Assembly (NCBI GenBank): GCA_001599595.1
Contig: BCHH01000011.1
Span: 145,894 to 209,893 of the forward strand
Source: Beverwykella pulmonaria
Lineage: Eukaryota; Ascomycota; Dothideomycetes; Pleosporales; Melanommataceae
Direction: 5' to 3'
Length of the DNA: 64,000 nucleotides
The translations under genes were made by a program, and so were the position numbers. The notes beneath the pieces were generated by a model. That model was not told the origin of the DNA, searched no databases, and worked only from the letters and a program-made list of their open reading frames with translations. Shown piece by piece: positions 9,655-21,950 of the stretch; within the stretch, counting starts at the first letter, position 1, and every line of letters starts with the position of its first letter.

Positions 9655-11597
9655 ATGCACTCCTCTATACGACCCAACACGCACGTCGCGCTACGCCTGC
9701 CGTCGGGCGTCCTCAAGGTCCTCGAGATCGCTCCGAATACGTACGTCGCATAGCTATGTAGTTGGGCGTGAGCATCCACGCGCATTTTGCCTGCGCAGTT
9801 CTCTGATTGTAGGGTAGTACCATCAACATTGGCAAATTCGGCACCTTCCCCGCAAACCTCTTGCTCGGACGCCCGTACTATCTCACCTATGAGGTGCTCG
9901 ACAAAGACGACGGCAGGTCGGAGCCCGAACTGCACGTTGTGTCCGCCGCAGAGCTGCATGCGGAGGCGTTAGGAAGCGACAGTGCAGCGCCCGCTGAAGC
10001 AAGAGCAGAGTCTGCAGAGGGCGGCGCCGAATTCGATATCGTGGGCGAAAATGGCGAACTGATCATGCGGAGCAACCGCATGACGGTGGACGACCCATCG
10101 CGCCAGACGCTGTCCATGGACGAGATCGAGGAGCTCAAGAAGGCCGGCACAGGGTCTGGCAAGGAGATTATCGCAAAGCTCATGGCATCACATCTGGCCA
10201 TTGACGAGAAAACATCCTTCTCCCTGGCCAAGTACACGCTCCGGAAATCGAGGAAATATCTGAAGCGGTTCACGGCGCTGCCCATGGACATTGGGATTCT
10301 CACGTCGCACATCACCGAGAAGGAGGCATATAAGATCATGGAGCTCAGAGAAGAGACGCTCGGTCTTATATGCAGCTGGGCGAACGTTCACTGTGCGGAC
10401 GTGAGCCGAGTCATGATGGCCGACGACGGCATCAGCCAGATAGGAGGAGGAAGATGGCTCGTGGTAGACGACACGGGCGGTCTGGTGACCGCAGCGCTGG
10501 CAGAGAAGATGGGACTGCTCCACTCCTCGGACGAGCATGATGAAGAGGAGGAGGAGACGGAGGCACCCGCTGAAGCGCAGGACATAGACCCAAAGTTTGC
10601 CGCGCGGGAGGAGGTCGAAAGGACACTAAGCCCAACCGCAAATGGCACATTAGAAACGACCAAGCCTTCCGAGCAGAATGGAATAGACGTCGAAATGACG
10701 GATCAGCCTCCCAATGGCACCTCCCCCAAACCCGCCGAGCCCTCCGATCCACCCGCCCGACCAAGGAAGCCCCCACGCCCGCACATAACCCAAATGTCCG
10801 CTCTCACCAACACCCTCACCATCCTCCACACAAACAACCAGCCCAACCTCTCTTCCCTAAAATACTTCTCCTACGACCCCGGCGCGCCGTCGTCAACCCA
10901 CCCTCTCTACACACACCTCAAATCCGTCTCGTGGCTCCAACTCTTGTACCCCACCGAAGACCCGTCCTATATCGAGCCCGAAGTGCTATCCGAAGACGTG
11001 CTCGCTGCTATGAAGAGCAGTAAACGGGGCAACTACTACAAGAAGCGCCGGCGCTGGGAGCGCACGGCGCGGGTTGTGGATGAGACGAGGAGGGGCGGGT
11101 ATGATGGCTTGGTAGTGGCGAGCGTGATGGAGCCGAAGACGATTATGAAGGAGCTTGTGCCGCTGGTTAGGGGCGGTGGCCGCGTCGTCGTGTACCATTC
11201 CAATGTGGAGCCGCTCGTTGAACTCTGCGATTTGTACAGCAAGGAGCGGAGGACGGCATATACGGACCGGCAGCTCGAGGTGGTGCAGAACAGCAAAATG
11301 AAAGTCGAAGGCGAAGAGGGAGAAGAGAAGAGGAATGGGTCGTGGGATGACTATGACGACGAGGATTTCCCAGTGAACCCCACGCTGTTACTTGCACCGA
11401 CACTGCAGACGGTCCGCGCGAGACATTGGCAGGTGTTGCCTGGTCGAACACATCCCATGATGACAAGTCATGGGGGCGCTGAGGGGTATTTGTTCACAGC
11501 AACGAGGGTGTTGCCTGCGGAGGGAAGAGTGGAGGCCAGAGGGAGGTTTCGTGGGAAGAAAAGAAAGACAGGGGCTGATTCCGCAGTGCCCACATGA
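9655..11597 (+). CDS. trm6: tRNA (adenine-N1)-methyltransferase non-catalytic subunit Trm6/Gcd10
   Basis: Two exons, 9655-9740 and 9818-11597, joined across a 77-bp GT..AG intron, give 621 aa. Exon 1 encodes the start LRLPSGVLKVLEIAPNT, and exon 2 continues with INIGKFGTFPANLLLGRPYY, the typical N-terminus of the Gcd10/Trm6 family. Further family segments are SLAKYTLRKSRKYLKRFTAL and the divergent Rossmann half with RWLVVDDTGGLV. Trm6 pairs with the catalytic Trm61 to make m1A58 in tRNAs, including initiator tRNA, in the nucleus. An acidic insert (residues ~270-330) and a basic KRKTG tail are fungal additions. The short first exon places the start 206 bp upstream of the large open frame. Confidence 0.9.
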
Positions 11598-11752
11598 CGC
11601 ACATGTACATTCGAAGAATAGGGTTAGAATCTGCTTTGAGAGTAAATCTAGCAGACAATATCACCATGGATATAAATAGGCAACATAATGTTATGTCTCC
11701 ATTCCGCATTGGTATCATATCAACTAAGATATTTTCTTCTATGCATCCCCAT

Positions 11753-12554
11753 CTACAAAGCCTTCCCCATAAACTTCCTCTTCGTAAAGCTCAGCCACCA
11801 CTTACTCGGCGTATTGGTCCCATCCGCGTACACACGGTTCAGCAACCGAGTCGCCAGCTCCTGCCGCATCTGCATAAGGTACTGTCTCAGCGTCTCAGCC
11901 TGGTTGCGGTCCGGTGGTGCCTCGAAGGCCTGGTTCAGCGGGAACCCGGCGTCGCCGGGGATCGCGAAGTTGGTGTCGAGTGCGATGTTCATGACAGCCT
12001 AGATCATATCCCCACGTCAGCACCTCACTACATTTTCTATCCATCTTTCAAGAAGCGTGCGGTGTAGTGGGTGGGGTGTGAAGTACCTTCTCCGCTTCCC
12101 GTCTCCCCATCCCAGGCTTCACCTTCCCCAACGCCTCACTCACGAAGAGAATCCCATAGATCAACACTCTGTCCGCGGGGCCCTTGATCTCGAAGTTTCG
12201 GAAAAATGTGTTGGCGCGGAAGAGCGATAGAACTTCATCCAGCGGATCATATGATTCATGTGAGGCATCGATGGTGAGGTCCGTTATGTCAGAGGGGAGG
12301 GCGGGGAGTTGTATTGCCGGGCCTCGTGTGCGGGTTCGGAGGGGGAGGAGCGCGAAATTGCCTGCATATGGGGTTAGAGAGGAGAAATGGAGGGTGAGGG
12401 GAGAAGGGTGGCGGGGAGAGGCACCGATTAGGTGTTGATTGGGTTCGTCTAGGAAGACGGAGTGGTAGGCCTAGGGGGAATTAGTATTGATCAATCAATT
12501 AAGAGCCTGGCAGCGGGAATATCGTGATTAGAGGATTCGAATACATACGGGCAT
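11753..12554 (-). CDS. arc18: Arp2/3 complex subunit 3 (ARPC3/Arc18)
   Basis: Four exons on the minus strand: 12549-12554 (only ATGCCC), 12425-12470, 12087-12361 and 11753-11998. They join in frame to 190 aa, close to the ~178 aa usual for ARPC3. The spliced protein begins MPAYHSVFLDEPNQHLIGNF and continues with segments such as LTIDASHESYDPLDEVLSFF. The last exon encodes NIALDTNFAIPGDAGFPLNQ, ending WWLSFTKRKFMGKAL. It is a structural subunit of the seven-protein complex that nucleates branched actin at endocytic patches. The six-base first exon is typical of this conserved gene and is easily missed by automatic annotation. It shares a 284-bp divergent promoter with rfc3. Confidence 0.92.
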
Positions 12555-12838
12555 CTTGACTGTGTGCGTACCGCGAACCGGAGCTTAGATGTTGGCGAAG
12601 ATGGTGAGCTTGTAGGCTTCTAGGGAAGTCGAGGTTCGTAGGGCTGATGGTGGGATGTGAGCTTGGCGGCGCCTTCCCCGAACGGATCTCATTAAGAACG
12701 CGTCCACGAGCGCGGCGCGTCAACCTCAGTTCAACTTTTCTCACCTCAAGTTGCCTTTTGTTTCCCTGCGACGACAGACATTTCCTCATCCCCTCTTGCC
12801 GAGTTCGACCGGACATACAGCACTTGATAGCCAGCAAA
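12555..12838. promoter_or_regulatory. Divergent promoter, arc18 / rfc3
   Basis: These 284 bp lie between the two divergent start codons. No specific element is claimed beyond its position. Confidence 0.45.
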
Positions 12839-14119
12839 ATGTCGGACTTTGAAAATGAAATGGACGTAGATGCGCCTGCTGCGGATAATTCTATCTCTTT
12901 TGGTGGGCATGCTGCGAAGGGGAAGAGAAGCGCTGCGAATTTGCCCGTACAAGCTGAAGACTCCCTACCATGGTACGTGTAGTCCTCTGCAAGTAATTGA
13001 TGTCCTCTAACCCATTCCAAGGGTAGAAAAGTACCGACCAGCGTCGCTCGACGATGTCGAAGGCCACAAGGACATAATTGCCACCATCAACAAGTTTGTG
13101 GACTCCAATGTATGCTCAATCTCCCTCTTCGGGCAATAAAAACTCACCTACCACAGCGATTGCCCCATCTCCTCCTCTACGGCCCACCAGGAACCGGCAA
13201 AACCTCTACCGTCCTCGCCCTCGCCCGCCGCATATACGGCAACAAGAACATGCGCCAAATGGTCCTTGAGCTCAATGCCTCAGACGATCGAGGCATTGAC
13301 GTTGTCCGCGAACAGATCAAGACTTTTAGCAGCACGAAACAGATCTTCTCCGCGGCACCCAGACCTGGCGATTTCACATCCCTAGCTACCTTCAAGCTCA
13401 TCATTCTCGACGAGGCGGACGCCATGACTGCGACCGCACAGATGGCGCTGCGAAGGATCATGGAGAAGTACACGGCGAATACGAGATTCTGCATTATTGC
13501 AAATTACACACATAAGCTTTCCCCGGCGCTCTTGTCCCGGTGTACAAGATTCAGGTTCTCGCCGCTGAAGGAGAGGGATATTCGGAGTCTGGTGGACAAG
13601 GTCATAGAAGAGGAGAACGTGAACATTGATCCCGAAGCCACAGATTCACTTGTTACGCTCAGCAAAGGCGATATGCGGCGAGCACTTAATGTGCTCCAAG
13701 CATGCCATGCATCCAGCACACCCCTCACAGCCCCTGGCCAACCCGCGCCCGACCCGAGCACCATCGTCCGCGACCAAATCACGCAAACCACGATCTACGA
13801 TTGTATCGCGGCGCCACATCCATCGGACATCCAGTTCATACTCAACCTGTTACTAACGACTTCGGATATCACCCAGTGTCTAAGGACGATTAATAATATC
13901 AAAAGCTTGAAGGGTCTAGCATTGGCGGATATCTTGACTGCATTGAGTGAGGAATTGATCAAGAATGATGTCCCAGCTCAGACGATGGTGACGTGGATGG
14001 ATGGGTTAGCAGAGATCGAGTATAGGTTGAGTGGGGGTGGGAATGAGGCAATTCAGACTGGGGCCATGATTGGGGTTGTGAGGACGGGGGTGGAGTTGCT
14101 TGCCAAGGGGAAAGATTGA
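12839..14119 (+). CDS. rfc3: Replication factor C subunit 3 (clamp loader ATPase)
   Basis: Three exons (12839-12972, 13022-13109 and 13157-14119) give 394 aa. The start MSDFENEMDVDAP and the intron joins restore LPWVEKYRPASLDDVEGH and then NKFVDSNRLPHLLLYGPPGTGKT. Walker A is GPPGTGKT (residues 83-90), Walker B is ILDEADAM, sensor 1 lies in CIIANYTHKL, and the SRC arginine-finger motif is in LLSRCTRF. RFC3 (RFC5 in human naming) is one of the small subunits that load PCNA onto primer-template junctions, using ATP. The length is slightly above the yeast protein because of an acidic N-terminal extension. The assignment to Rfc3 rather than Rfc2 or Rfc4 rests on overall similarity as remembered. 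Confidence 0.9.
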
Positions 14120-15437
14120 GATAGTCTAGAAATTTAAGTCGATGGGGACTAAGAGTCTGAGAACGAGATGGGAATGGCAGGAGCATGTTTGGCCGCACGG
14201 TGTACAGCATTTGATACCATTAAATTTCACTGAATAAAAGTGATGATCTCATTCAGTCAATTTCCCACTCTTTTATTTCAGCCATTCGGGCTGTCTTTTT
14301 TTGAGTCGAACCACGCAGCACAACAATCGCCTACTCCTAGGACGTTAGTGTAGGGAGCGGAGTCCGGGTGAATAGCAGTGGTGATCATCATCTCACGTGT
14401 TTGGTGAAAAGCCATTTTTTATTCACTTGAGCGCACTCTCCTTCCTATCCATTCTCTACATCATCTTCGCAACAACACCCCGACAAATAGAAAGGCTTCA
14501 AGCTCGCTGGTACGCGTTCCCCTGTCGACGCCATCTCCTCGAGCCCTGAAGCCGGTAGTCCGGCCCAAGGCACCACTTCTGGTCCACCGGATGGTGGTAT
14601 GCAGCGCGTAATTGCTGCTGGAGACGAAGAGGTAGATGTAGAAGATTTAATATAGCAGCTACTCAATAGGTGGTTTGGGTACGCGCAATAGACCCAGCGG
14701 CGGAATCATTCAAATCAAAGAAGATGTATCAGAGGAAGGATACTAGGATGCGGTTCTCGTTCTTAGTGAGCGGTGTGTGAAGAGGGAATGATGCATGTTA
14801 GGATGAAGAGGCGCAATTGCAGGAGTGATTGGATCAACCGGCAGTGGGATATTATTGAGTGATAGAGTGTGGCACGGGGTGGGTTTTGAGGGAGCCTTGC
14901 TCTGGTTGTTGCTCGAGGGGATTCTAGACAGAGGACAAGAAAACTAGCTTGTCTCTTTTCCATATCGTGTAATGTATCAAGAGGTAGTACAACGATTTGC
15001 GAACAAGGAAAGTTATGTAGGCTGACTTTGGCCAATGAGTGCAGCGCGCAGATCTTCGCAACCCCTTCGCTGATTGGTCATGCGAGCTCCTCCTTTCACA
15101 CTTCAAGTACCATCTTACAATCGGGAACTCTACTTTACCAACGAACATCGAAACTACTTGCATGCACTCCAGAACTGAAACACGTTTGACATTCGACACA
15201 CAAAATCATTGACGTCACCACTCCCAACACGGTTTAGCCTCTCAATACCAATGCTGAAACCCATTCTTCCTCAACCCTCGATAACACGTCTCAAAGCTCA
15301 CGATAGACGTGTAGTCCAGCCTTTAACCCACTCTCGAATCCAACGAACCCTCCGTCTTAATCTCCTCAACCAAGCCTACAATCTCTCTCCATTTTCAAAA
15401 TGAACGCCATATCTGGTACCAACCCCACAGTGCGAAT
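14120..15437. other. Gene-free stretch between rfc3 and the methyltransferase gene
   Basis: About 1.3 kb. Only short ORFs are present (the longest are about 90 aa, minus strand), without family motifs or good codon bias. It is probably UTRs and promoter. Confidence 0.4.
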
Positions 15438-16621
15438 ATGCAATATATCCCCATCCTAATCCCAAAATCAGACTACTTAATGTCCGACACCCTTATCAAC
15501 CCGCTCCTCGACGGCGGCTACCTCCCGCACGCGCTCATCCGCGTCGGAATCCGGCGCCAGCTCGCCGACCGTCTGCAATCCATCTCGACGACTTCTCTAA
15601 CATCCGCCTATGAGTCCAAAATGAAGTACGTCGAACTGCTACGCACGCGGCCCATTGCCATTGAGACGACGGCAGCGAATGAACAGCATTACGAAGTCGG
15701 CACGGATGTTTTGAAGGGGTGTTTGGGCCCGCGGATGAAGTACTCGTCTTGTTTGTATGAAGATGGGAGAGAGACTCTGGCAGAGGCTGAGGAGAAGATG
15801 TTGGGGCTGTATGTGGAGAGGGCGGGGTTAAAAGATGGGATGAAGGTGCTGGATTTGGGGTAGGTTTGCCGTACTTTTTTTTCCGTGGCTTCGTTGTGTG
15901 GTGTTGATGTCACGTGCTGTCTTGAGAGCCTGCCGGAAGTATTTTCATAAGCTAACAGTTCTTCACCAGATGCGGCTGGGGCTCCGCCTCCCTCTATCTT
16001 GCCGAGCGTTTCCCTAACTCGTCCATAACCGCTTTCTCAAATTCCCGCACGCAGAAGGAATACATCGACTCGGTTGCCACCTCCAAAAACCTCACCAATC
16101 TCACCGTTATAACCGGCGACGTCGTCGAATATGAATTCGAACCGCAGTCCTTCGACCAAGTCATCTCAATTGAGCTCTTCGAGCACATGAAAAACTACTC
16201 GCTCCTCCTCGCAAAGGTATCCCGCGCACTGCGGCCCGGCGGAAAGCTCTTCGTGCACATCTTCGCGCACCGTTCGACACCGTATGACTTCGAGTCTGGG
16301 TGGATGACTGAGCACTTCTTCACGGGGGGGACTATGCTATCCGCCGACTTACTCCTTTTTTTTCAGGAGGATTTGAAGATTGAGAAGCAGTGGTGGGTCA
16401 GTGGGATGCACTACGCAAAGACGTGCGAGGATTGGTTGAGTAAGATGTTAAAGAATAAGGATACAGTTTGGCCGGGATTGGTGAAGACGTATGGGGAGAA
16501 AGACACATTGACATGGTGGAATAGGTGGCAGATATTTTATATGGCGTGTGCGGAATTGTTCAAGTATCAAGGGGGGGATACGTGGGGAGTAAGCCATTAT
16601 TTGTTTGTTAAGCCGGAGTAG
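15438..16621 (+). CDS. SAM-dependent methyltransferase, CMAS / coclaurine N-methyltransferase-like
   Basis: Two exons, 15438-15859 and 15970-16621, give 357 aa. The intron splits the SAM-binding motif, and splicing restores KVLDLGCGWGSASLYLAERF. Other landmarks are the family's N-terminal helix region with NEQHYEVGTDVLKGCLGPRM and YSSCLYEDG, motif SIELFEHMKNY, and the C-terminal LTWWNRWQIFYMACAELF. The fold matches cyclopropane-fatty-acid synthase / mycolic acid methyltransferases and plant coclaurine N-methyltransferases. Fungal members of this form are mostly uncharacterised, so the acceptor is unknown. An earlier ATG at 15400 is out of frame and runs into a stop, so 15438 is used as the start. 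Confidence 0.85.
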
Positions 16622-17706
16622 GGGCTAGAGGAGAATGTACGCGTAGAATAGTGTCGGTATGAGGCTGTGTGATCGAATCTGAATCTCTTTGCTATTGAAG
16701 ATGCTGGAGAAGTGAGACGTGAGCAGATGGGTATGTGTGTGGAACGTTATTGCAGCCATGCGTGATTAGTCTTTTGCTCTGTCTAGCATCAAGTTTTGTT
16801 TGACATGCCAATAAGAGCGGAACCGCGATAATTGGCAAACCGCCCAAATGACCACTTCTTGGATTTGATATCTTGGAAGAGCTGGACGCAGTATTTCCAC
16901 CCTCGCCTTCGCCATGCAGTCTTCTTGAGTCCTTCGGCTCATATATACAGCGACTCTAGTGTTCGATTCCGCATTCCCGTGACGCCTGCATCTCCTTCGC
17001 GATGATCTCCCTCTCAATGCTCCCACGGGTGTCGCCAGCCGAGGAGGACCGGTCCATCCTTCTTCGCCCGATACATCAACTGGCATGCTCAGCATGACTC
17101 CATCGGCTTGGTTTGAACTATACATACGAAGAACCACATGGATGCGCCGAGGCCGGTGGCGAAGATTCTGTAGAGCGGTCGGACTGGGTGGATGTGGATA
17201 GGATGGGCGCCCTGCGGCTTTGGGTATCGTGGGGGTCCCATCGTTTTTTTTTTTAGCCCTGGAGATCGTCAATTATGACACGCAGTCCCCAAATGTGGAA
17301 TATCGACATACGTGCTGTGTTTATGGTGCAATGGCTCGTGGGTGGTCTGCAACTAGTGATGGAGTGGAGGTGAGGTTCATTCGGAGTAACCCCGATCGCC
17401 AAGCTTCGCAACTAGCGCCGTTCTGCGCGTTGGGCGGCGTATCATCATTCATCCTCACTCTTCATCCACGCAACGAGTTGACCTTCCTTCTATTGTGATG
17501 CCACCAACAATAGGAGACGCCCGCCTCAACACCTGATGGCAGCACTTGCCTCCGCGATCATTCTCTCACCACGACATCCGCTTCCTTTGCGCACGCTTCC
17601 GCGCAAACGCAACACCTTCCAGACTGCGTCCTGGCGCACAGCGCCTTAATCCGTGTCAATCCATCTTTACAACACCCTACACCATCCCTCCAGCTCCACG
17701 CCCGCC
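16622..17706. other. Gene-free stretch upstream of bur1
   Basis: About 1.1 kb. A minus-strand open frame of 168 codons (16766-17272) is basic and Arg-rich, with no recognisable motif, and is treated as a shadow. The bur1 promoter lies at the right end. Confidence 0.4.
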
Positions 17707-19491
17707 ATGTCGACCCCGGCAGACGCGACATCGCCCAAGGGCATTACGCGTCAGTTCCGCGGGTGCTCCAAGATCGGCGAGTACACGATGCTACAGAAGC
17801 TCGGAGAGGGCACCTTCGGAGAGGTCCACAAGGCTCGACACAACCGCACCGGCCATGTCTTTGCGCTGAAGAAGATTTTGATGCATAACGAGAAGGATGG
17901 ATTTCCGATCACGGCCCTCCGCGAGATCAAACTGCTCAAAATGCTGTGCCACGACAATGTATTGAAGCTGGAAGAGATGGCAGTGGAGCGGCCCAGGACA
18001 GAGGGCAGGAAACGCGCCATTCTTTACATGGTCACGCCGTATATGGATCACGACTTGTCAGGTCTCCTCGACAACCCCGACGTGCGCTTCTCGGAGCCTC
18101 AAATCAAGTGCTACATGATCCAGCTACTGAAAGGGCTGCAATACATGCACGACCAGCACATTCTGCACCGAGACATGAAGGCTGCCAACCTGCTTATCAA
18201 CAACCGTGGCCGACTTCAGATTGCAGACTTTGGTCTTGCGCGACACTACGACGAACCCGTGCCACAGCGTGGTAAAGGCAACGGCGAAGCTCGGAGAGAT
18301 TACACCACTCTAGTCGTCACTCGCTGGTATCGCCCGCCGGAGCTTCTCCTCCAGCTCCGACGATATACTCCGGCGATTGATATGTGGGGAGCTGGTTGCG
18401 TCTTTGGCGAGATGTTCAAGCGCAAGCCGATTCTGGCAGGAACTAGCGATCTGCATCAAGCACAGATCATCTTCGAGCTGGTTGGCTCTCCGACTGATGT
18501 AACCATGCCTGGGTGGAACACGCTCCCTGGAGCTGAGCCTGTAAAGAGTTTTTCCCCAAGCACCGGGCATCTCGCGCAAAAGTTCCGAGAACTTAGCCCT
18601 ACGGGTCTCAACTTTCTCTCCGAGTTGCTGAAACTCGACTGGCGAAGGCGCATCAACGCAATCGACGCGATTGATCACCCCTACTTCCGTGAAGACCCGA
18701 AGCCTATGCGCGAAGAGGACATACCAACATTTGCAGACTCTCACGAGCTTGATCGACGCAACGCACGGGGCCAGAAGCAAGCACTGCCCCCTGCTCCCGC
18801 GGGGGGAACCGTTGGCGGAGGACCTAATGACAACTGGACTGGATCAGGACCGCCGCCATCCAATGGCCCGTGGATGAATGGGGATCGCGGGCGTAGCGGG
18901 CCTCAAGATCGGGGACCGCCAGGAGTGGACCGACCACCGCCCGGGGCGCGAGGAGGATTTGACCGCGCCCGCCCCCCGCCGTACGACCATCGGCCTCCGC
19001 CGCCTCCGCCGCCTCGTCACCAGCCGCACTGGGGTAACGGCGGAGTCCAGCCCTACGACGGTGCTCGACACAATCTGCCTCCACCACCAGGTGAAGGCCG
19101 ACATCCTCTTCCGCGTCCTCCTCGCTACGGCCCTGGAGGGGATCGCGGGGATCGCCCAGATCGAGGAGATCGTGGAGACCGTGGTCATCGAGCGCCTCCC
19201 GGTGATAAATACATACCCGCCTACGAGGATGGCAGACTGCCTCGAGATGATCGGCGGTCACGCGACCCTGACGATCGCCCTAGGGAAGGCCGTCGTGGCT
19301 CCCGAGATTCTGGTCATTCACGAGACAAGTTTGAAGATGACCGTTCTGACCGTAGCCGGAGTTACAGAGAGCGAGACTCGAGAAATTTCGGGCAGGCCCG
19401 GCGCGACGGACGGACAAGATCTCGCAGTCCCGAACGAAGAGACCGGGACAGGAACCGTAACCGCGACAGAGACGACGTGTACCGGCGATAG
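17707..19491 (+). CDS. bur1: CDK9-like serine/threonine kinase Bur1
   Basis: A single exon encodes 594 aa from the ATG at 17707 ([12 protein letters not shown]). The open frame extends upstream only to a GTG. The kinase domain spans residues ~22-345: glycine loop [12 protein letters not shown]-binding Lys55 in FALKKIL, the PITALRE helix, catalytic HRD Asp156, DFG Asp174 and activation-loop segment [18 protein letters not shown]. With its Bur2-type cyclin, Bur1 phosphorylates the RNA polymerase II CTD and Spt5 during elongation, in the nucleus. The C-terminal ~230 residues are Pro/Gly-rich, with RGD-type and RS-type repeats (near [16 protein letters not shown]), as is common in fungal Bur1. 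Confidence 0.92.
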   Translation: MSTPADATSPKGITRQFRGCSKIGEYTMLQKLGEGTFGEVHKARHNRTGHVFALKKILMHNEKDGFPITALREIKLLKMLCHDNVLKLEEMAVERPRTEGRKRAILYMVTPYMDHDLSGLLDNPDVRFSEPQIKCYMIQLLKGLQYMHDQHILHRDMKAANLLINNRGRLQIADFGLARHYDEPVPQRGKGNGEARRDYTTLVVTRWYRPPELLLQLRRYTPAIDMWGAGCVFGEMFKRKPILAGTSDLHQAQIIFELVGSPTDVTMPGWNTLPGAEPVKSFSPSTGHLAQKFRELSPTGLNFLSELLKLDWRRRINAIDAIDHPYFREDPKPMREEDIPTFADSHELDRRNARGQKQALPPAPAGGTVGGGPNDNWTGSGPPPSNGPWMNGDRGRSGPQDRGPPGVDRPPPGARGGFDRARPPPYDHRPPPPPPPRHQPHWGNGGVQPYDGARHNLPPPPGEGRHPLPRPPRYGPGGDRGDRPDRGDRGDRGHRAPPGDKYIPAYEDGRLPRDDRRSRDPDDRPREGRRGSRDSGHSRDKFEDDRSDRSRSYRERDSRNFGQARRDGRTRSRSPERRDRDRNRNRDRDDVYRR

Positions 19492-20236
19492 AAGAGGTGG
19501 CGTGACGTCGATATCTCTTTGGTGTACTGATTCTGGATATGGCGTTGAGCAGAATGACATAGGGTGATGGGACTGGTTCACCGTTTTACACAATCTACAT
19601 GGCGTCACTGGAAGCATACGAACGGGCAAGGGACGGAATCTTTTTGATGCAACGGCGTTTGATGGCCTCGACTTTGGCATTTACAGAGGCGCACATACTT
19701 TCTACAGACAGACTCTTCGGCTGTGCGATCCATACTCGGCGGGTCTGTCCTCTTCTCTGCGTTCAGACGCAATCTGTGTATTAGCGATTTAGCCCTTTGT
19801 AGTACCATTCGGTCTTAGGATTTTCGACAACAGCATAGTAGATTAATTTAGTTCAGTGAGTCCAAAACGGTTAGCTATCTTGTGAGACAGAGTACCCGCC
19901 AACCGTGACTGTGAACTATCGGTATAGGGGCTACCATGTGTGATGCCGCGGTCTTAGAGACATGTCAGTGGGCGGATGTGGTCTGCCCCGCAAAAGTTTT
20001 CTTTTCGGTGGAGTCTTGGCGTTCAGCCACCGATTGCGGCATGCTTATTGACGCAGGCCCCGCCGGTGGCCCAGAATTATTCCATCAGAATCGACTTTTG
20101 ACTCACCATCGCTCACCCCATCGTCTTACTGCTTAATTGCCCACTCAGATCTCGCATTACCGTCTTTGTATTTCCTGGCCTTTGACCTTCATCGCACATA
20201 AACTATTACTTCGCCGGACACTTCTCATCCAGCACC
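19492..20236. other. Intergenic bur1 / aspartokinase
   Basis: About 745 bp holding the bur1 3' UTR and the aspartokinase promoter. No supported ORF. Confidence 0.4.
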
Positions 20237-21950
20237 ATGTTCACAGTCAACGGCTACAAACACGAATCCGAGCGGATAGCTCACATGGAAGAAAAGCATC
20301 TTCCTGGAGGCTGGGTAGTGCTCAAGTTTGGTGGCACAAGTGTAGGCAAATTCGCAACGAACATATCGGACATTGTGCAGTACAACACAAAAGCCCCCAC
20401 CTTTCCACTCCCCACATTCCCTGATTTTGTCTAGGAATGGCTTGAAGGCCAATCGCACCGCCATCGTGTGCTCGGCGCGCAGCAATAAAACCAAGCTCGA
20501 GGGCACGACGAATAGGCTGCTTCGCGCTGCTCGGGCTGCTGAGAAGACTGCGTCCCGCGACTACGATGAGATTGTCGAGGCGATTCGGCTCGATCATATG
20601 CAGGCTGCAAAGGATACCATCAAGAATGCAGAGATACTGGCAGAATTTGTCAAGTATGTGGATGTGGAATGTGAGAGCTTGACGAAGATCCTGGAGTCAG
20701 CGCAGCATTTGGAAGAGGTCACAAGCCGCGCCGAGGATAAAATTGTGTCCAAGGGAGAGAAGCTCAGTGCGAGGTATATGGCTGCGCTGCTGGAGGACCG
20801 AGGCGTGCCGGCGCAGTTCGTGGATTTGTCGGATGCGCTCAGGCCTGGTACACCACCGGTCAAGACGCTGAATGAGAGGTTCTACAAGGATCTGGCGGAG
20901 GCTTTGGCGGAAGAGGTGAGCGCTTGCGGAGACAAGGTCCCTGTCATTACGGGCTACTTTGGCAACGTCCCCGGAGGCGTTCTGAGCTCCATCGGACGCG
21001 GATACACCGATCTCTGCGCCGCACTGGTCGCTGTGGGCTTGAAGGCCGCCGAGCTTCAAGTCTGGAAAGAGGTGGACGGCATCTTCACCGCCGACCCGCG
21101 CAAGGTCCCTACAGCTAGCCTCTTACCCTCTGTAACCCCCTCCGAGGCCGCAGAATTGACCTTCTACGGCTCCGAAGTCATCCACCCCTTCACCATGGAG
21201 CAAGTTATCCGTGCCCGCATCCCGATCCGCATCAAGAACGTCATGAACCCGCGCAACAGCGGGACCGTCATCTTCCCCGACGCCATCGACGAGATTGACC
21301 CTCGCGCCCCGCTCAAAGACCCAAAGCTCTTCCGCACCCGCTCCTCGAGCACCATCGCGCAGCTCCGGCACCCCAGACGCCCCACCGCTGTTACTATCAA
21401 GCATAACATTGTGGTGCTGAACGTACACAGCAACAAGCGCACGCGCTCTCACGGCTTCCTCATGAGCATCTTCAGCATCTTGGACCGGTGGCATCTCTCC
21501 GTCGATCTCATCTCCTCATCCGAGGTTCACGTTTCCATGGCCTTGCACTCAGAAAACGCGTTGCTCAGCTGCGGAGGCGAAGACGAGTACAGGATCCAAG
21601 ACCAGGACCTCCACGGCGCCATCACCGAGCTGGGAGAGCTGGGAATGATTGATATTGTGCCCGATATGGCGATTGTTAGTCTCGTAGGCAAGCAATTGAA
21701 GAATATGGTTGGCATTTCGGGTAAGTTCCTGAGTGTGCTCGGCAAAAACCATATCAATATCGAGATGATCTCTCAAGGTGAGTTATATCCCTTTCCTCTA
21801 GGTAAGAATGTGAGAGGGGATAGTAAGAGCATTAGCTGACTATCAGAAACAGGAGCGAGCGAGATCAACATCTCCTGCGTTATTGAGGAACGCGAGGCGG
21901 ATCGCGCACTCAACGTCGTACATACGAGTCTTTTTACGTTCTTGGAATGA
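20237..21950 (+). CDS. HOM3: Aspartate kinase (aspartokinase)
   Basis: Three exons (20237-20379, 20435-21777 and 21853-21950) give 527 aa. The N-terminal kinase signature LKFGGTSVGKF starts at Lys30. The first intron falls soon after it, and splicing gives DIVQNGLKANRTAIVCSARS. The amino-acid kinase domain runs to about residue 320, with family segments VITGYFGNVPGGVLSSIGRG and FYGSEVIHPFTMEQVIRARI. Two C-terminal ACT domains follow (VVLNVHSNKRTRSHGF and LVGKQLKNMVGISGKFLSVL), the second completed by the last exon (ASEINISCVIEEREADRALN). It phosphorylates aspartate in the first step toward homoserine, threonine and methionine. The ACT domains imply feedback inhibition by threonine, as in yeast Hom3. 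Confidence 0.93.

Noticed and set aside
14445..14666. A 73-codon minus-strand frame with a Cys-Cys-Cys end
   Set aside because: Short, no recognisable family and no supporting neighbour exons.
16940..16990. A GTTCGATTCC sequence resembling a tRNA T-loop
   Set aside because: No matching acceptor or anticodon stem upstream, so no tRNA is called.
16766..17272. A 168-codon minus-strand open frame between the methyltransferase and bur1 genes
   Set aside because: Arg-rich, no motif, no plausible splice context; likely chance in promoter DNA.
18878..19567. A 229-codon plus-strand open frame overlapping the bur1 C-terminus
   Set aside because: It is a shadow frame of the GC-rich RGD/Pro repeats of Bur1; it has no domain of its own.
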